Below, in pieces: positions 14,588 through 24,379 of a DNA stretch of 64,000 bases. The stretch is from Deinococcus aestuarii (GTDB lineage: Bacteria > Deinococcota > Deinococci > Deinococcales > Deinococcaceae): NCBI RefSeq assembly GCF_018863415.1, contig NZ_JAHKSN010000024.1, positions 20,831 through 84,830 of the forward strand, in the 5' to 3' direction. The translations under genes and the position numbers were made by a program. Positions within the stretch are counted from its first letter, which is position 1; each line of letters begins with the position of its first letter. A model generated the notes under the pieces. That model had not been told where the DNA came from and made no database searches. It worked only from the letters and a program-made list of their open reading frames with translations.

Positions 14588-14721
14588 GGGAACGGGCGGG
14601 AGTCGAACCCGCATCTGGCCCGTGGGAGGGGTAACCTTCGTGCTTCGGCCTGTCACACCGTCCGGCGTGGGGCAAGGGGCGCAGAAGATGTTGCCTGTCC
14701 TGTCCGTTAGACGACCGTTCC
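14588..14721 (-). tRNA. tRNA-Gly(CCC) interrupted by a 62-nt Ro-site hairpin
   Basis: 5' part 14721-14694: acceptor GGAACGG, TC, D arm GTCT..GGAC, A26, G27G28. 3' part 14631-14588: CCC, loop CTCCCAC, GGGCC, AGAT, T arm GCGGG-TTCGACT-CCCGC, acceptor CCGTTCC, C73. Joined, they form a tRNA with perfect stem GGCCC/GGGCC, U33, A37 and anticodon CCC. The insert is at the same position (28/29) as in the Asn gene and is again a closed hairpin with CUUGCC opposite GGCCGAAG. No CCA is encoded directly. T-rich stretches (TTTT) follow the 3' end. Confidence 0.7.
14632..14693 (-). ncRNA. Y-type Ro-site hairpin inside tRNA-Gly
   Basis: Insert between positions 28 and 29. AAC/GUU and CUUC/GAAG close the base, CCCUUGCC faces GGCCGAAG, and a 21-nt loop caps it. 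The 3' end is GAAGGUUA. Same architecture as the inserts in tRNA-Asn and tRNA-Pro. Confidence 0.6.
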
Positions 14722-14750
14722 GAAGGGATTGTGCAAAAGAGAATCTCGAT

Positions 14751-14872
14751 GCGGCGGGGCGGGAATTGAACCCGCGACCTGGCGATCCCGTAACCCTTCC
14801 ACGTCGGACCACTGAGGGGCAAGGAGGTGTGGGAGGGTATTCGTCCGCTCTCCCGCTGAGCTACCGCGCCGC
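14751..14872 (-). tRNA. tRNA-Pro(CGG)-like gene interrupted by a 48-nt Ro-site hairpin
   Basis: 5' part 14872-14839: acceptor region GCGGCGCGG, TA, D arm GCTC..GAGC, G26, GACGA, A32, U33. 3' part from 14790: C34G35G36, G37, A38, TCGCC, AGGTC, T arm GCGGG-TTCAATT-CCCGC, acceptor. Joining at 33/34 gives the loop ATCGGGA, i.e. anticodon CGG with the G37 expected for tRNA-Pro. The stem GACGA/TCGCC has one A.C mismatch and the acceptor has a bulged C, so this copy is less perfect than the Asn and Gly genes. The insert position (33/34) differs from the other two (28/29). No CCA is encoded. Confidence 0.55.
14791..14838 (-). ncRNA. Y-type Ro-site hairpin inside tRNA-Pro
   Basis: 48-nt insert: ACCCUCC pairs imperfectly with GGAAGGGU, and inside it CUUGCC faces GGUCCGACG. 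GGUCCGA is identical to the 5' Ro-binding strand of metazoan Y RNAs. The 3' end is GGGUUA. Confidence 0.55.
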
Positions 14873-14883
14873 GCCGAGACGGG

Positions 14884-14967
14884 TGGATGGGGTGGGACTC
14901 GAACCCACAGAAACCGAAGTTTCCGGTTTTACAGACCGGCGCGACTCGCCATCGTCGCCGCCCATCC
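14884..14967 (-). tRNA. tRNA-Tyr(GTA) or tRNA-Tyr-like RNA
   Basis: 84-nt class II cloverleaf: acceptor GGATGGG/CCCATCC, anticodon stem CCGGT/ACCGG with canonical loop CTGTAAA (anticodon GTA), long variable arm with a UUCGGU-type loop, T arm GTGGG-TTCGAGT-CCCAC, discriminator A. The D arm is unusual: 5-bp stem GCGAC/GTCGC, position 8 is C instead of U, and the loop does not begin with A14. CCA is not encoded (ACCC), unlike the ordinary tRNAs of this window. It may be the cell's tRNA-Tyr or another array member that only mimics it. Confidence 0.6.
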
Positions 14968-15003
14968 ATGTGGCCGGGAGGTGGGCCTCCCGGCGGGGCC
15001 GTG

Positions 15004-15106
15004 TGGGGTGGGTGTTTGGAGTCGAACCAGGTTCACCGAGAACCCTCGCGCGTCGGCCCGCCGGGCAAGCCGGGGACAAGGGATGCGGAGGGGTTGAACA
15101 CCCACC
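15004..15106 (-). ncRNA. Y-type RNA with acceptor-like terminal stem and T-loop but no D arm
   Basis: About 103 nt. The ends form a 10-bp helix GGTGGGTGTT/AACACCCACC followed by an encoded CCA. Inside lie a hairpin with CCCUUGUCC facing GGGCCGACG, braced by AACCCCUC/GAGGGUU and CGC/GCG, then a GGTTC/GAACC stem, then a T-loop-like TGG-TTCGACT-CCA. It looks like a tRNA minihelix (acceptor plus T loop) carrying a Ro-site arm. An alternative is that its CUUGUCC pairs with GGGCCGAAG at 15148-15140 to make a canonical Y RNA. Confidence 0.5.
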
Positions 15107-15107
15107 A

Positions 15108-15280
15108 TAGGAGGTCGGGGAAGCGTAACTCTCTCGCTTCGGCCCAGAAGAATCGGGCGAGGAGGGGCGGAAGGGGAAGATTCCCCGTGGAGCAGGCTGG
15201 TCGCCAGTACCATCAAGCAGGGGCACCGCCGTCTCCCCGCTGGTCGCGGGGCATCTTGCTGCCAGACGAAACCTGCATAG
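15108..15280 (-). ncRNA. Structured stretch with an orphan Y motif
   Basis: 173 nt between the second Y RNA and the minihelix RNA. It contains a strong hairpin CCCCGC-GACCA-GCGGGG (near 15225-15245), GGGGAAUCUUCCCC, and a GGGCCGAAGCGAGAGAGUUA motif at about 15148-15129. The local partner is only CUCGCCC, with one mismatch to the usual CUUGCCC. It could be a decayed Y element, or its strand could pair with CUUGUCC at about 15081. No tRNA halves are visible. Confidence 0.35.
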
Positions 15281-15379
15281 GAACTCAGGGCAAGGGGTGG
15301 GCCACGGGATGTGCACGTGCGCGAAGCACGGTTTCCTCGGGATGGTGAAGAAGAACCGTAACCCTTCGGCCCTGAGTGT
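15281..15379 (-). ncRNA. Canonical-order Y RNA, immediately after a tRNA-like CCA end
   Basis: Begins directly after the CCA of the upstream tRNA-like gene. CUCAGGGC (15376-15369) pairs perfectly with GCCCUGAG (15291-15284). Beyond a CG bulge, AAGGG pairs with CCCUU. This is the geometry of the Ro-binding stem (5' GGNCCGAAGG strand, 3' CUUGNCC strand) described for Y RNAs. The interior of about 60 nt includes a hairpin GUGC..GCAC. Its 5' end would be created by tRNA 3'-end processing of the preceding element. Confidence 0.65.
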
Positions 15380-15454
15380 TGGCGATCCCAGCGGGAATCG
15401 AACCCGCGTTCTCCGGCAGACAACCGGGCGTCTTGGCCGCTAGACGACGGAATC
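15380..15454 (-). tRNA. tRNA-like element with GTC triplet, between two Y RNAs
   Basis: 75 nt with encoded CCA: acceptor GATTCCG/TGGGATC (with G.U pairs), D arm GTCT..AGAC, anticodon stem CCCGG/CCGGA (outer C.A mismatch), loop TTGTCTG, T arm GCGGG-TTCGATT-CCCGC, G73. The triplet GTC would be Asp, but the body resembles tRNA-Glu, and position 37 is U instead of a purine. It lies 5 nt or more after one Y RNA and is fused 3' to the next, so RNase P and 3' processing could release both Y RNAs. Confidence 0.6.
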
Positions 15455-15459
15455 GGGAT

Positions 15460-15535
15460 GGAGACCGGGCAAGGTATGACGTTGGGGCATGGTCTACAGT
15501 CGAGGGAGGTAACCCAGCGTCTCCGGCCCGGTCGG
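15460..15535 (-). ncRNA. First Y RNA of the rsr array
   Basis: About 76 nt. GACCGGGC (15533-15526) pairs perfectly with GCCCGGUC (15470-15463). After a CG bulge, GAG pairs with CUU, and the strand continues into GGGUUACC, a motif shared by most elements of the array. Canonical Y RNA order with the Ro-site helix at the termini. It lies about 35-40 nt downstream of a TAGACT -10 box and directly upstream of a tRNA-like gene. Confidence 0.6.
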
Positions 15536-15574
15536 TGGGGCTGGGGCGCGCGGCCTCGTCCTCACCTGGGGCAG

Positions 15575-15580
15575 AGTCTA
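15575..15580 (-). promoter_or_regulatory. -10 box of the Y/tRNA/rsr array
   Basis: TAGACT on the minus strand, matching the TANNNT boxes used throughout the window. A start a few nt downstream would give a transcript covering all Y and tRNA-like elements and probably rsr. No convincing -35 is seen. Confidence 0.45.
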
Positions 15581-15645
15581 CGGAGGGGGCCGGGGGCGGC
15601 ACATTCGCCGCTTGGCGCAGGGGAAGGCTAGGCCGAATCGCGCAG

Positions 15646-15693
15646 AAGGGGCGAAAGAGCGGGGGCCGGGGCGGCGAGGCTCCGGCCCCCGCT
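15646..15693 (-). terminator. Rho-independent-type terminator after fakA
   Basis: Perfect 12-bp inverted repeat AGCGGGGGCCGG / CCGGCCCCCGCT with a 12-nt loop, 10 nt after the fakA-like stop. On the minus strand it is followed by a C/U-rich run (UCUUUCGCCCCUU). It separates fakA from the Y RNA array promoter. Confidence 0.6.
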
Positions 15694-15702
15694 GCCCGCC
15701 AG

Positions 15703-17311
<1,609 letters not shown>

Positions 17312-17319
<8 letters not shown>

Positions 17320-17644
17320 GCTGCACCCCCACCGCGTGAACGCGCGTCGCCTTGAGGGTGATGCCCGCCTGGGTGCGCACGATGTGCTCCACGCGCTCCA
17401 CGATATTGCGCGCGACCGTGGGGATGCTCACCCCGTAGGCGACCACGACGTACAGGTCGGCGAGGTGATCGGGTCCCTCGCGGCCAATCACGACCCCTTC
17501 GCGGGCGTTGGCGCGGCCCAGCACGCGCGACAGGCCCTCCTTGAGGTTGGCGGGGGCCATGCCGACCACGCCCGGAACCTCGTGCGCCGTCAGGCCGATG
17601 AGAGAGGCGAGCGCCGCCTCGGTGATGTTGATGGTGCCAGTCAC
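17312..17644 (-). CDS. Asp23/Gls24 family protein (YloU-like)
   Basis: A 110-residue protein (from GTG 17644) with the family core: TGTINITEAALASL at the N-terminus, GVVGMAP, then a beta-alpha segment ending VGVQRA. Function is unclear; Firmicute homologs relate to envelope and alkaline stress. GTG 17644 is preferred over the ATG at 17692 because the homologous core starts here and a TATACT -10 box ends 10 nt upstream. It overlaps the fakA-like gene by 8 nt. Confidence 0.85.
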
Positions 17645-17930
17645 AGTAGAGGTCAGTATACGCGAGCGTGAAGGAGGGCCGGGCCGTGGCACCCCGGTGG
17701 AGAGGGCCTCTTGTCGCGTCTGATTTGGTGTACAGGCCCTGATCGAGACAAGTCGCCCACGTGGTGATCGATCCTCGCCTCTTCACCCCATTCCCTATGA
17801 ACGAGCCTGGTTGGTCGGCCGTGGGTCAGGGGTGTACACTTTTTCACACACCATTTGAGCTTCTTAGCGGAGGACTCATGCGGAAAGACGCTTCCCACGT
17901 CGGCCCGCACGAGGGGCCTCAGGGGGAGAG

Positions 17931-18718
17931 ATGGACCGGTCTACTTATGGAATGTCTTCCCGCTCCGAAACTCCAGCCCAGGAGCCCGGGCGCCAAGCTC
18001 AACCGGGCGTGGAGGCTTCCCTGCACCCACGGCGCGTTGTCACATTCCTGATGACGTGTGCGGGGTTCCTCGTCGTGTGTGGACTGGCAGGTGAGCTGAC
18101 CGTTCTTCGGCTCCCGGACTTTACGGGACGGGACGTGTTCGCCCCCTGATGGACCTCCGTGCAGAATCCATCATTCCCTCAACCTTCTCCGCACTGATCC
18201 TGCTTGTGGCCGGATTGTTGTTTTGGTCGATTTCGGCGGGCAAGTAAGCTGTGCATGATCGCTTCGCCATCACATGACGGGGGCTTGCGTTTTTGCTCTT
18301 CTACGTGGCTCTGGATGAGAACACTCAAATCCACGAGCGTACAAGTGCGATCACCCAGCGTCATTTTCATACAGACGGGCTGCTGCCCTATGCATGGGTC
18401 ATTCCATACGCCATCCTGGCTCTTTTGATCGGCTTGGTCCTTCTTCGTTTCCTGAACCACCTCCCTGCCCGTATTCGCATGTTGCTGCTCCTGTCCGGCG
18501 CGATGTACCTGTCTGGTGCTCTGGGCTTCGAGATGCTGGAGGGGCGGGCGACCTCCGCAGACGTTGTTGACCAAGTGCGCTTGATTCTATTGACCTCGGT
18601 CGAGGAGGGTCTGGAAATGTTCGCCGTCATCGTGTTGATCGGGGCTTTGCTGGAGTACATCCGTACCCAGATGCCCAGGCTGCTCGTGCGGGTACGGATC
18701 AGTCATGAACGGGGCTAG
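17931..18718 (+). pseudogene. Decayed multi-span membrane-protein gene
   Basis: Three pieces read as one protein. 17931-18149 carries a membrane segment (FLMTCAGFLVVCGLAGE). After a frame change at about 18148, 18149-18244 continues IIPSTFSALILLVAG. In that same frame, after in-frame TAA (about 18245) and TGA (about 18275, where Trp would fit), 18280-18718 continues with YVALDENTQIHE and three more membrane segments. The order (TM, IPSxFSALLLL, LALDE..iHE) resembles multi-TM proteins of unknown function. The stretch is clearly less GC-rich than its neighbours, which suggests acquisition followed by decay. Confidence 0.6.
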
Positions 18719-18747
18719 GTGCCTGACACAGCAGGGGGACCGGCCCC

Positions 18748-18775
18748 AAAAAGAAAAGCCCCGTCTGGAACGGGG
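18748..18775 (-). terminator. Rho-independent terminator after tRNA-Leu
   Basis: On the minus strand, hairpin CCCCGT-TCCAG-ACGGGG is followed by CUUUUCUUUUU. It ends the ssrA/tRNA-Leu transcription unit. Confidence 0.8.
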
Positions 18776-18779
18776 TTTG

Positions 18780-18864
18780 TGGTGCCGAGAGCGGGACTTG
18801 AACCCGCACGGGTCGCCCCGGCCGATTTTAAGTCGGATGCGTCTACCGATTCCGCCATCCCGGC
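18780..18864 (-). tRNA. tRNA-Leu(TAA)
   Basis: 85-nt class II tRNA with acceptor GCCGGGA/TCTCGGC, D arm, anticodon loop CTTAAAA (TAA), long variable arm, T arm GCGGG-TTCAAGT-CCCGC and encoded CCA. It lies 45 nt downstream of the tmRNA on the same strand. Confidence 0.95.
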
Positions 18865-18908
18865 CCGGGGGAAGTATAGGGAAAAACCCCGCCGGGGTGG
18901 CGGGGCGG

Positions 18909-19257
<349 letters not shown>

Positions 19258-19350
19258 AGCCCGAAAAGTGTACCAGAACGCCGCCCCGAGCATCCTGAGC
19301 CTTCCCACGATCTCTCCTCATGCGCGCAGGCGGGCCGTCCGCCCAGCCGG

Positions 19351-20082
19351 TTATTCCCCTCGCCTGAGCCGTCCATTCAACACCCGCCATTGCTTGCGCC
19401 CGTAGGCGTAGACGGGGTGGGTCCAGCGTCCGGCCACCACCCCCTCGCGCAGGGCGGCGATCAAATCCTCGGGCGTGCGGATGATCCGGAAAGGTGTCTC
19501 CACCCACGCCTCGCCGATGTCGCGCAGGGTGTGGGCGTCACTCCCGGCGCACTCCGGCAGGGCGCGCTCCCGTGCCCAGGCGGCGGCGACGAGGTTCCAG
19601 CGGTGGCGCGAGAGGCGGGAATTGAAGGTCTCCACGATGTCCACCTGAGCTGCGATCCGCGCCGTCGCCTCCGGCTTCAGGCGGTAGCGTTTGAGGGGGT
19701 CGAAGCCGTGCTGGAGCATCACCAGGCCGCCCTGCGCCTTGATCTCGCGGACGGTCTCCTCGGGGGTGAGCCCTGGCGGAATGCGCTCGTTCAGGAAGAG
19801 GCCGATCAGCTCACCCTCCGACGTGGTGACTTCCTCGCCGGGAATGACGCTGAGGCGGTCGTCCAGCCCCAGGTCGGCCACGATGCGGGCGAGCTCGGGA
19901 CCGCCGCGCTGCTGGTCGTGGTCGGTGACGGCGACCACCCGGGTGTTCGTCCGCAGCATCCAGGCGGGGACGCCGCGCAGCGGGGTGCGGCAGTCGTGGC
20001 TGACCTCGCTGTGGATGTGGAGGTCCACTCGCATGACCTGCACGCCGTCGCGGAAGACGACGTTGTTGATCAGGGTCGGCAT
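19351..20082 (-). CDS. PHP-domain phosphoesterase
   Basis: A 243-residue metal-dependent hydrolase of the polymerase-and-histidinol-phosphatase family. Metal ligands are visible in DLHIHSEVSHD, VTDHDQQRG, a conserved HGFD and GSDAH. ATG 20082 follows a GGAGGGAGG site and lies 4 nt after the upstream lipid-kinase stop; an internal ATG at 20034 (MRVDLHIHS) is a possible alternative. It forms a two-gene unit with the lipid kinase. Substrate unknown. Confidence 0.85.
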   Translation of the reverse strand: MPTLINNVVFRDGVQVMRVDLHIHSEVSHDCRTPLRGVPAWMLRTNTRVVAVTDHDQQRGGPELARIVADLGLDDRLSVIPGEEVTTSEGELIGLFLNERIPPGLTPEETVREIKAQGGLVMLQHGFDPLKRYRLKPEATARIAAQVDIVETFNSRLSRHRWNLVAAAWARERALPECAGSDAHTLRDIGEAWVETPFRIIRTPEDLIAALREGVVAGRWTHPVYAYGRKQWRVLNGRLRRGE

Positions 20083-20086
20083 GTGC

Positions 20087-21031
20087 CTAGCCTCCCTCCT
20101 TCGGCGGCACGAGCACCCGGAGGGCACCCGGCCAGACCTCGATCCTCACGGTGCCCATCACGCCCGGTCGTGCGCGCCGCACCTCACCGTCCACGTGGAA
20201 AGCCTGCCCGACATAGGGAAGCTCGACCACCCGCGCCTCGTCGCTGGACACGCTCGGCAACGCCTCGAACTCGTCGCGTGCTAGGGCCGCGAGGTAGGCG
20301 ATCAACCCGTCTTGTTGCTCCCCGTTCACCCGGATGACGTTCAGCCGCCCGTCGGTGGGATCGGCGGTGGTGGCAAGCCGCAGGCGGGGGCCGGTCGCCC
20401 TCGTGTTCATCACCTCCATGAGCGCGCAGGCGGCCTCCGGGTGCACCTCTCCGTCGAGTGTGAGGGCCAGCGGCGGCGGCTCGAAGCCGCGCAGGGCCGA
20501 GGCGAGCGCCTGCACGGCCCGCAGCGGGCTCTTGCCCCCTTCCGGGTCGTACTCGGCGAGCACGTGGGCGAAGGCGCCGCAGCCGCACGCCTCCACGAAG
20601 AGGTCCTCGCCCCAGGGGGCCGTCACCCGCCCGAGGTCGAGGGGCACGGTCCGGGCGTTCGCGGAGCGGGCGAGCACGTCCAGGGGCGCTCCCTCGATGC
20701 CCAGCGTCCGCCCGATGTTGTTCGCGGTGCCCATCGGGAGGATGCCGAGCCGCACGCCCGCCTGCCCGGCGAGGTGCAACGCCGCCGCGCGCACCGTGCC
20801 GTCGCCGCCCGCCACGAAGACGGTGCCGCGCACGTCCGCCAGGGCGGAGGCGAGGTCCGCCTCGTCGTCCGTCGCGCGGTAGACGGGCCGGTAGCCGAGC
20901 CCGTACAGCGCCTCCACGAGGAGGTCGGGGCTGGCGTGTTCGCTGCCGCCCGCCCCCCGGTTGAAGATCAGCGTGGCGTCCGTCACGTCCGCGCCCGGCA
21001 CCTGAGGGGCTGCCGGAGAGTCGAGGGTCAT
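20087..21031 (-). CDS. Diacylglycerol kinase catalytic-domain (YegS/BmrU-type) lipid kinase
   Basis: A 314-residue protein with the DAGK core: FNRGAGG near the N-terminus, the nucleotide-binding GGDGTV at about 75-80 and LPMGTANNIGRTLG. The C-terminal half has the beta-sandwich pattern of YegS-like kinases. It probably phosphorylates a membrane lipid at the cytosolic face. TACAGT lies 6 nt before the ATG (leaderless). Confidence 0.88.
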   Translation of the reverse strand: MTLDSPAAPQVPGADVTDATLIFNRGAGGSEHASPDLLVEALYGLGYRPVYRATDDEADLASALADVRGTVFVAGGDGTVRAAALHLAGQAGVRLGILPMGTANNIGRTLGIEGAPLDVLARSANARTVPLDLGRVTAPWGEDLFVEACGCGAFAHVLAEYDPEGGKSPLRAVQALASALRGFEPPPLALTLDGEVHPEAACALMEVMNTRATGPRLRLATTADPTDGRLNVIRVNGEQQDGLIAYLAALARDEFEALPSVSSDEARVVELPYVGQAFHVDGEVRRARPGVMGTVRIEVWPGALRVLVPPKEGG

Positions 21032-21085
21032 GGGAGGACTGTAGCCTACTCCGCACGAAGCGCGACAGCCGGCCAGCGGGGGAGG

Positions 21086-22000
21086 TCAGGGGTACTCGAC
21101 CAGGAGAGGACGGTGATCGCTCCCCGCTGGCGCTAGGACGCGGGCGCGGGTGGGGGTCAGGCCGCGCGCCATCACGTGGTCTATGCGCAGGAACAGGCCG
21201 GGGAAGGTCCAGCCCGGGCCATGCCCCGCCGCGCCGTGGGCATCCGGGCCAAAAGCTCTTTGAAGCTGGCGGTACACCAGTCCCCGAGGGGGCGTGTTCA
21301 GGTCGCCGCCCAGCAGGAGCGGGCCCGGCTGCCGCGCGGCAATCTCCGTGAGGAGGGCCACCTGCGCCGCCCGCACGTCCCGGGTGCGTCGCACCGTGGC
21401 GAGGTCGCCGCGCAGGGCGCTGGAGACGAGGACGGTGTTCAGGTGCGCGTTGACGACCCTCACGCTCTGCCCCCGCCAACGCACCTCGGTTTCGAGGAAG
21501 GCCCGTCCGCTGCCCGGAGCCGGGTCAACTCGCGTGGCGAGGACGGGCAGGCGCGTCAGGGTCGTCACCTCCCGCGCTGCCTGCACCCGGTAGCCGGGCA
21601 GGGCGGCGAGCAGCTCGGGCCCGAAGCCCACCCGCACGAAGTTCGTCTCCTGAAGCAAGATCACGTCCGCGTCCGCCGCCCGCAACGCCCCCGCGATCTG
21701 GCCCGGCGTGCCCAGCGTTCCCCGCGCCACGTTGTAGGTGACGACCCGCAGCGTGCCGCCCGGCTGGGGCCGCCAGTGGAGGAAGTCCGCACCCCACAGG
21801 GCCAGCAGCGTTCCCGCCAGCGCCACGCCCACGCCCCGCCTTTTCCAGAAGGTCCAGGCCAGCACGAGGGGCGCAGGCAGCACCCACACCCCCGCCGGGA
21901 GGTAGGCGAGCAGGAGGGTCGGCACCGTCCGCTCGCCGACGAACTCCCCGAGGAGCCACGCCAGGGCCACGGTCAAGAGGTACGCCCACGCCAGCCGCAT
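21086..22000 (-). CDS. Endonuclease/exonuclease/phosphatase-family membrane protein
   Basis: A 304-residue protein with two or three N-terminal membrane segments (residues about 1-75) and a C-terminal EEP domain: VTYNVARG, LLQETNFV, NAHLNT, LGGDLNTPP and SDHRPLLVEYP. Such membrane-anchored EEP proteins may act on extracytoplasmic DNA or phosphoesters; the substrate is unknown. ATG 22000 puts the first membrane segment at the N-terminus. Confidence 0.88.
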   Translation of the reverse strand: MRLAWAYLLTVALAWLLGEFVGERTVPTLLLAYLPAGVWVLPAPLVLAWTFWKRRGVGVALAGTLLALWGADFLHWRPQPGGTLRVVTYNVARGTLGTPGQIAGALRAADADVILLQETNFVRVGFGPELLAALPGYRVQAAREVTTLTRLPVLATRVDPAPGSGRAFLETEVRWRGQSVRVVNAHLNTVLVSSALRGDLATVRRTRDVRAAQVALLTEIAARQPGPLLLGGDLNTPPRGLVYRQLQRAFGPDAHGAAGHGPGWTFPGLFLRIDHVMARGLTPTRARVLAPAGSDHRPLLVEYP

Positions 22001-22085
22001 GGGAAGAAGCCTCTCACCCGGGGGCAAGAGGCGTCGCCTATCGAAAGGGGGAGAGGTTGTGAACGGTCAGAGCAGGGTTTGGGTT

Positions 22086-22162
22086 TGGTAGGAGACAAGG
22101 GACTCGAACCCTTAACCGCCCCCTTAGAAGACGGGTGCTCTGACCGCTTGAGCTAGCCTCCC
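22086..22162 (-). tRNA. tRNA-Arg(TCT)
   Basis: 77 nt with encoded CCA: acceptor GGGAGGC/GTCTCCT (G.U pairs), D arm GCTC..GAGC, loop CTTCTAA (TCT), T arm AAGGG-TTCGAGT-CCCTT. The anticodon stem CCCGT/GGGGG has a G.G mismatch and a U.G pair next to the loop, which is weak for a decoding tRNA. Confidence 0.85.
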
Positions 22163-22288
22163 GTGCCCACACGCTCCGTCGCTGACATCTCAGCGGCGTG
22201 GTGCGTGGGCGATATTCGCAGGGAAGCCATCGTTGTCATCGTAGGTTCCTCCATGTGCGTCAGGTAGGCACCGGGCTCGGTTCCAAGC

Positions 22289-24007
<1,719 letters not shown>

Positions 24008-24334
24008 GGTTCGTCACTTCCTTCGCGGGATGATGGGAGGCGGAACGTGGGGACACGCACCCGAGGCCACCCGGATGCGGTCCGCGCGGCGGGAGGGAGG
24101 CACATTTCAGCATTGCCCCCAGTATAGGCCGGGGAACCCGGAAAAGGTGTGCCTTTACTGAAGAAACTTGATCATGGTGCGCTCAGCTTATGGCGGAAGT
24201 CAGGTCGGACGCATCCGCCGAATGACGCAGCCGGGGATGAGGGCGTTGGCCGACAAGGAACGCCGCGAAGAGGTCGTGGGCGTGGGGTAGGCAGCCCCGA
24301 CCCTCGTCGCCCGGCCTGCGTCCTACACTGCCCC
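24008..24334. other. Intergenic region hflX / small membrane protein
   Basis: About 327 bases between divergent genes. It holds the hflX ribosome-binding site at the left and a TACACT -10 box (24324-24329) at the right. No convincing ORF or RNA. Confidence 0.4.
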
Positions 24335-24379
24335 ATGCACTCACAAGCTGGCCCGGCCCCGGTCAGCGGCCTCCGGTGA
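24335..24379 (+). CDS. Possible 14-residue leaderless leader peptide
   Basis: TACACT lies 5 nt upstream of an ATG that encodes MHSQAGPAPVSGLR and stops with TGA overlapping the GTG start of the next gene (GTGA). The layout suggests a leaderless mini-ORF that couples translation to the membrane-protein gene. No similarity is recognised. Confidence 0.35.
   Translation: MHSQAGPAPVSGLR

Noticed and set aside
14442..14872. Group I or group II introns in the tRNA genes
   Set aside because: Inserts of 48-62 nt are several times too short and lack catalytic core motifs. Two of the three sites (28/29) are not the anticodon-loop positions used by bacterial group I introns.
14340..15300. Small proteins encoded in the tRNA/Y array
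   Set aside because: All open frames there translate stems of RNA genes on one strand or the other and have no start signals.
14340..15480. CRISPR array as an explanation of the repeated motifs before rsr
   Set aside because: Spacing is irregular, the recurring motifs are 6-10 nt within tRNA or Y-type folds, and there are no identical repeats or cas genes.
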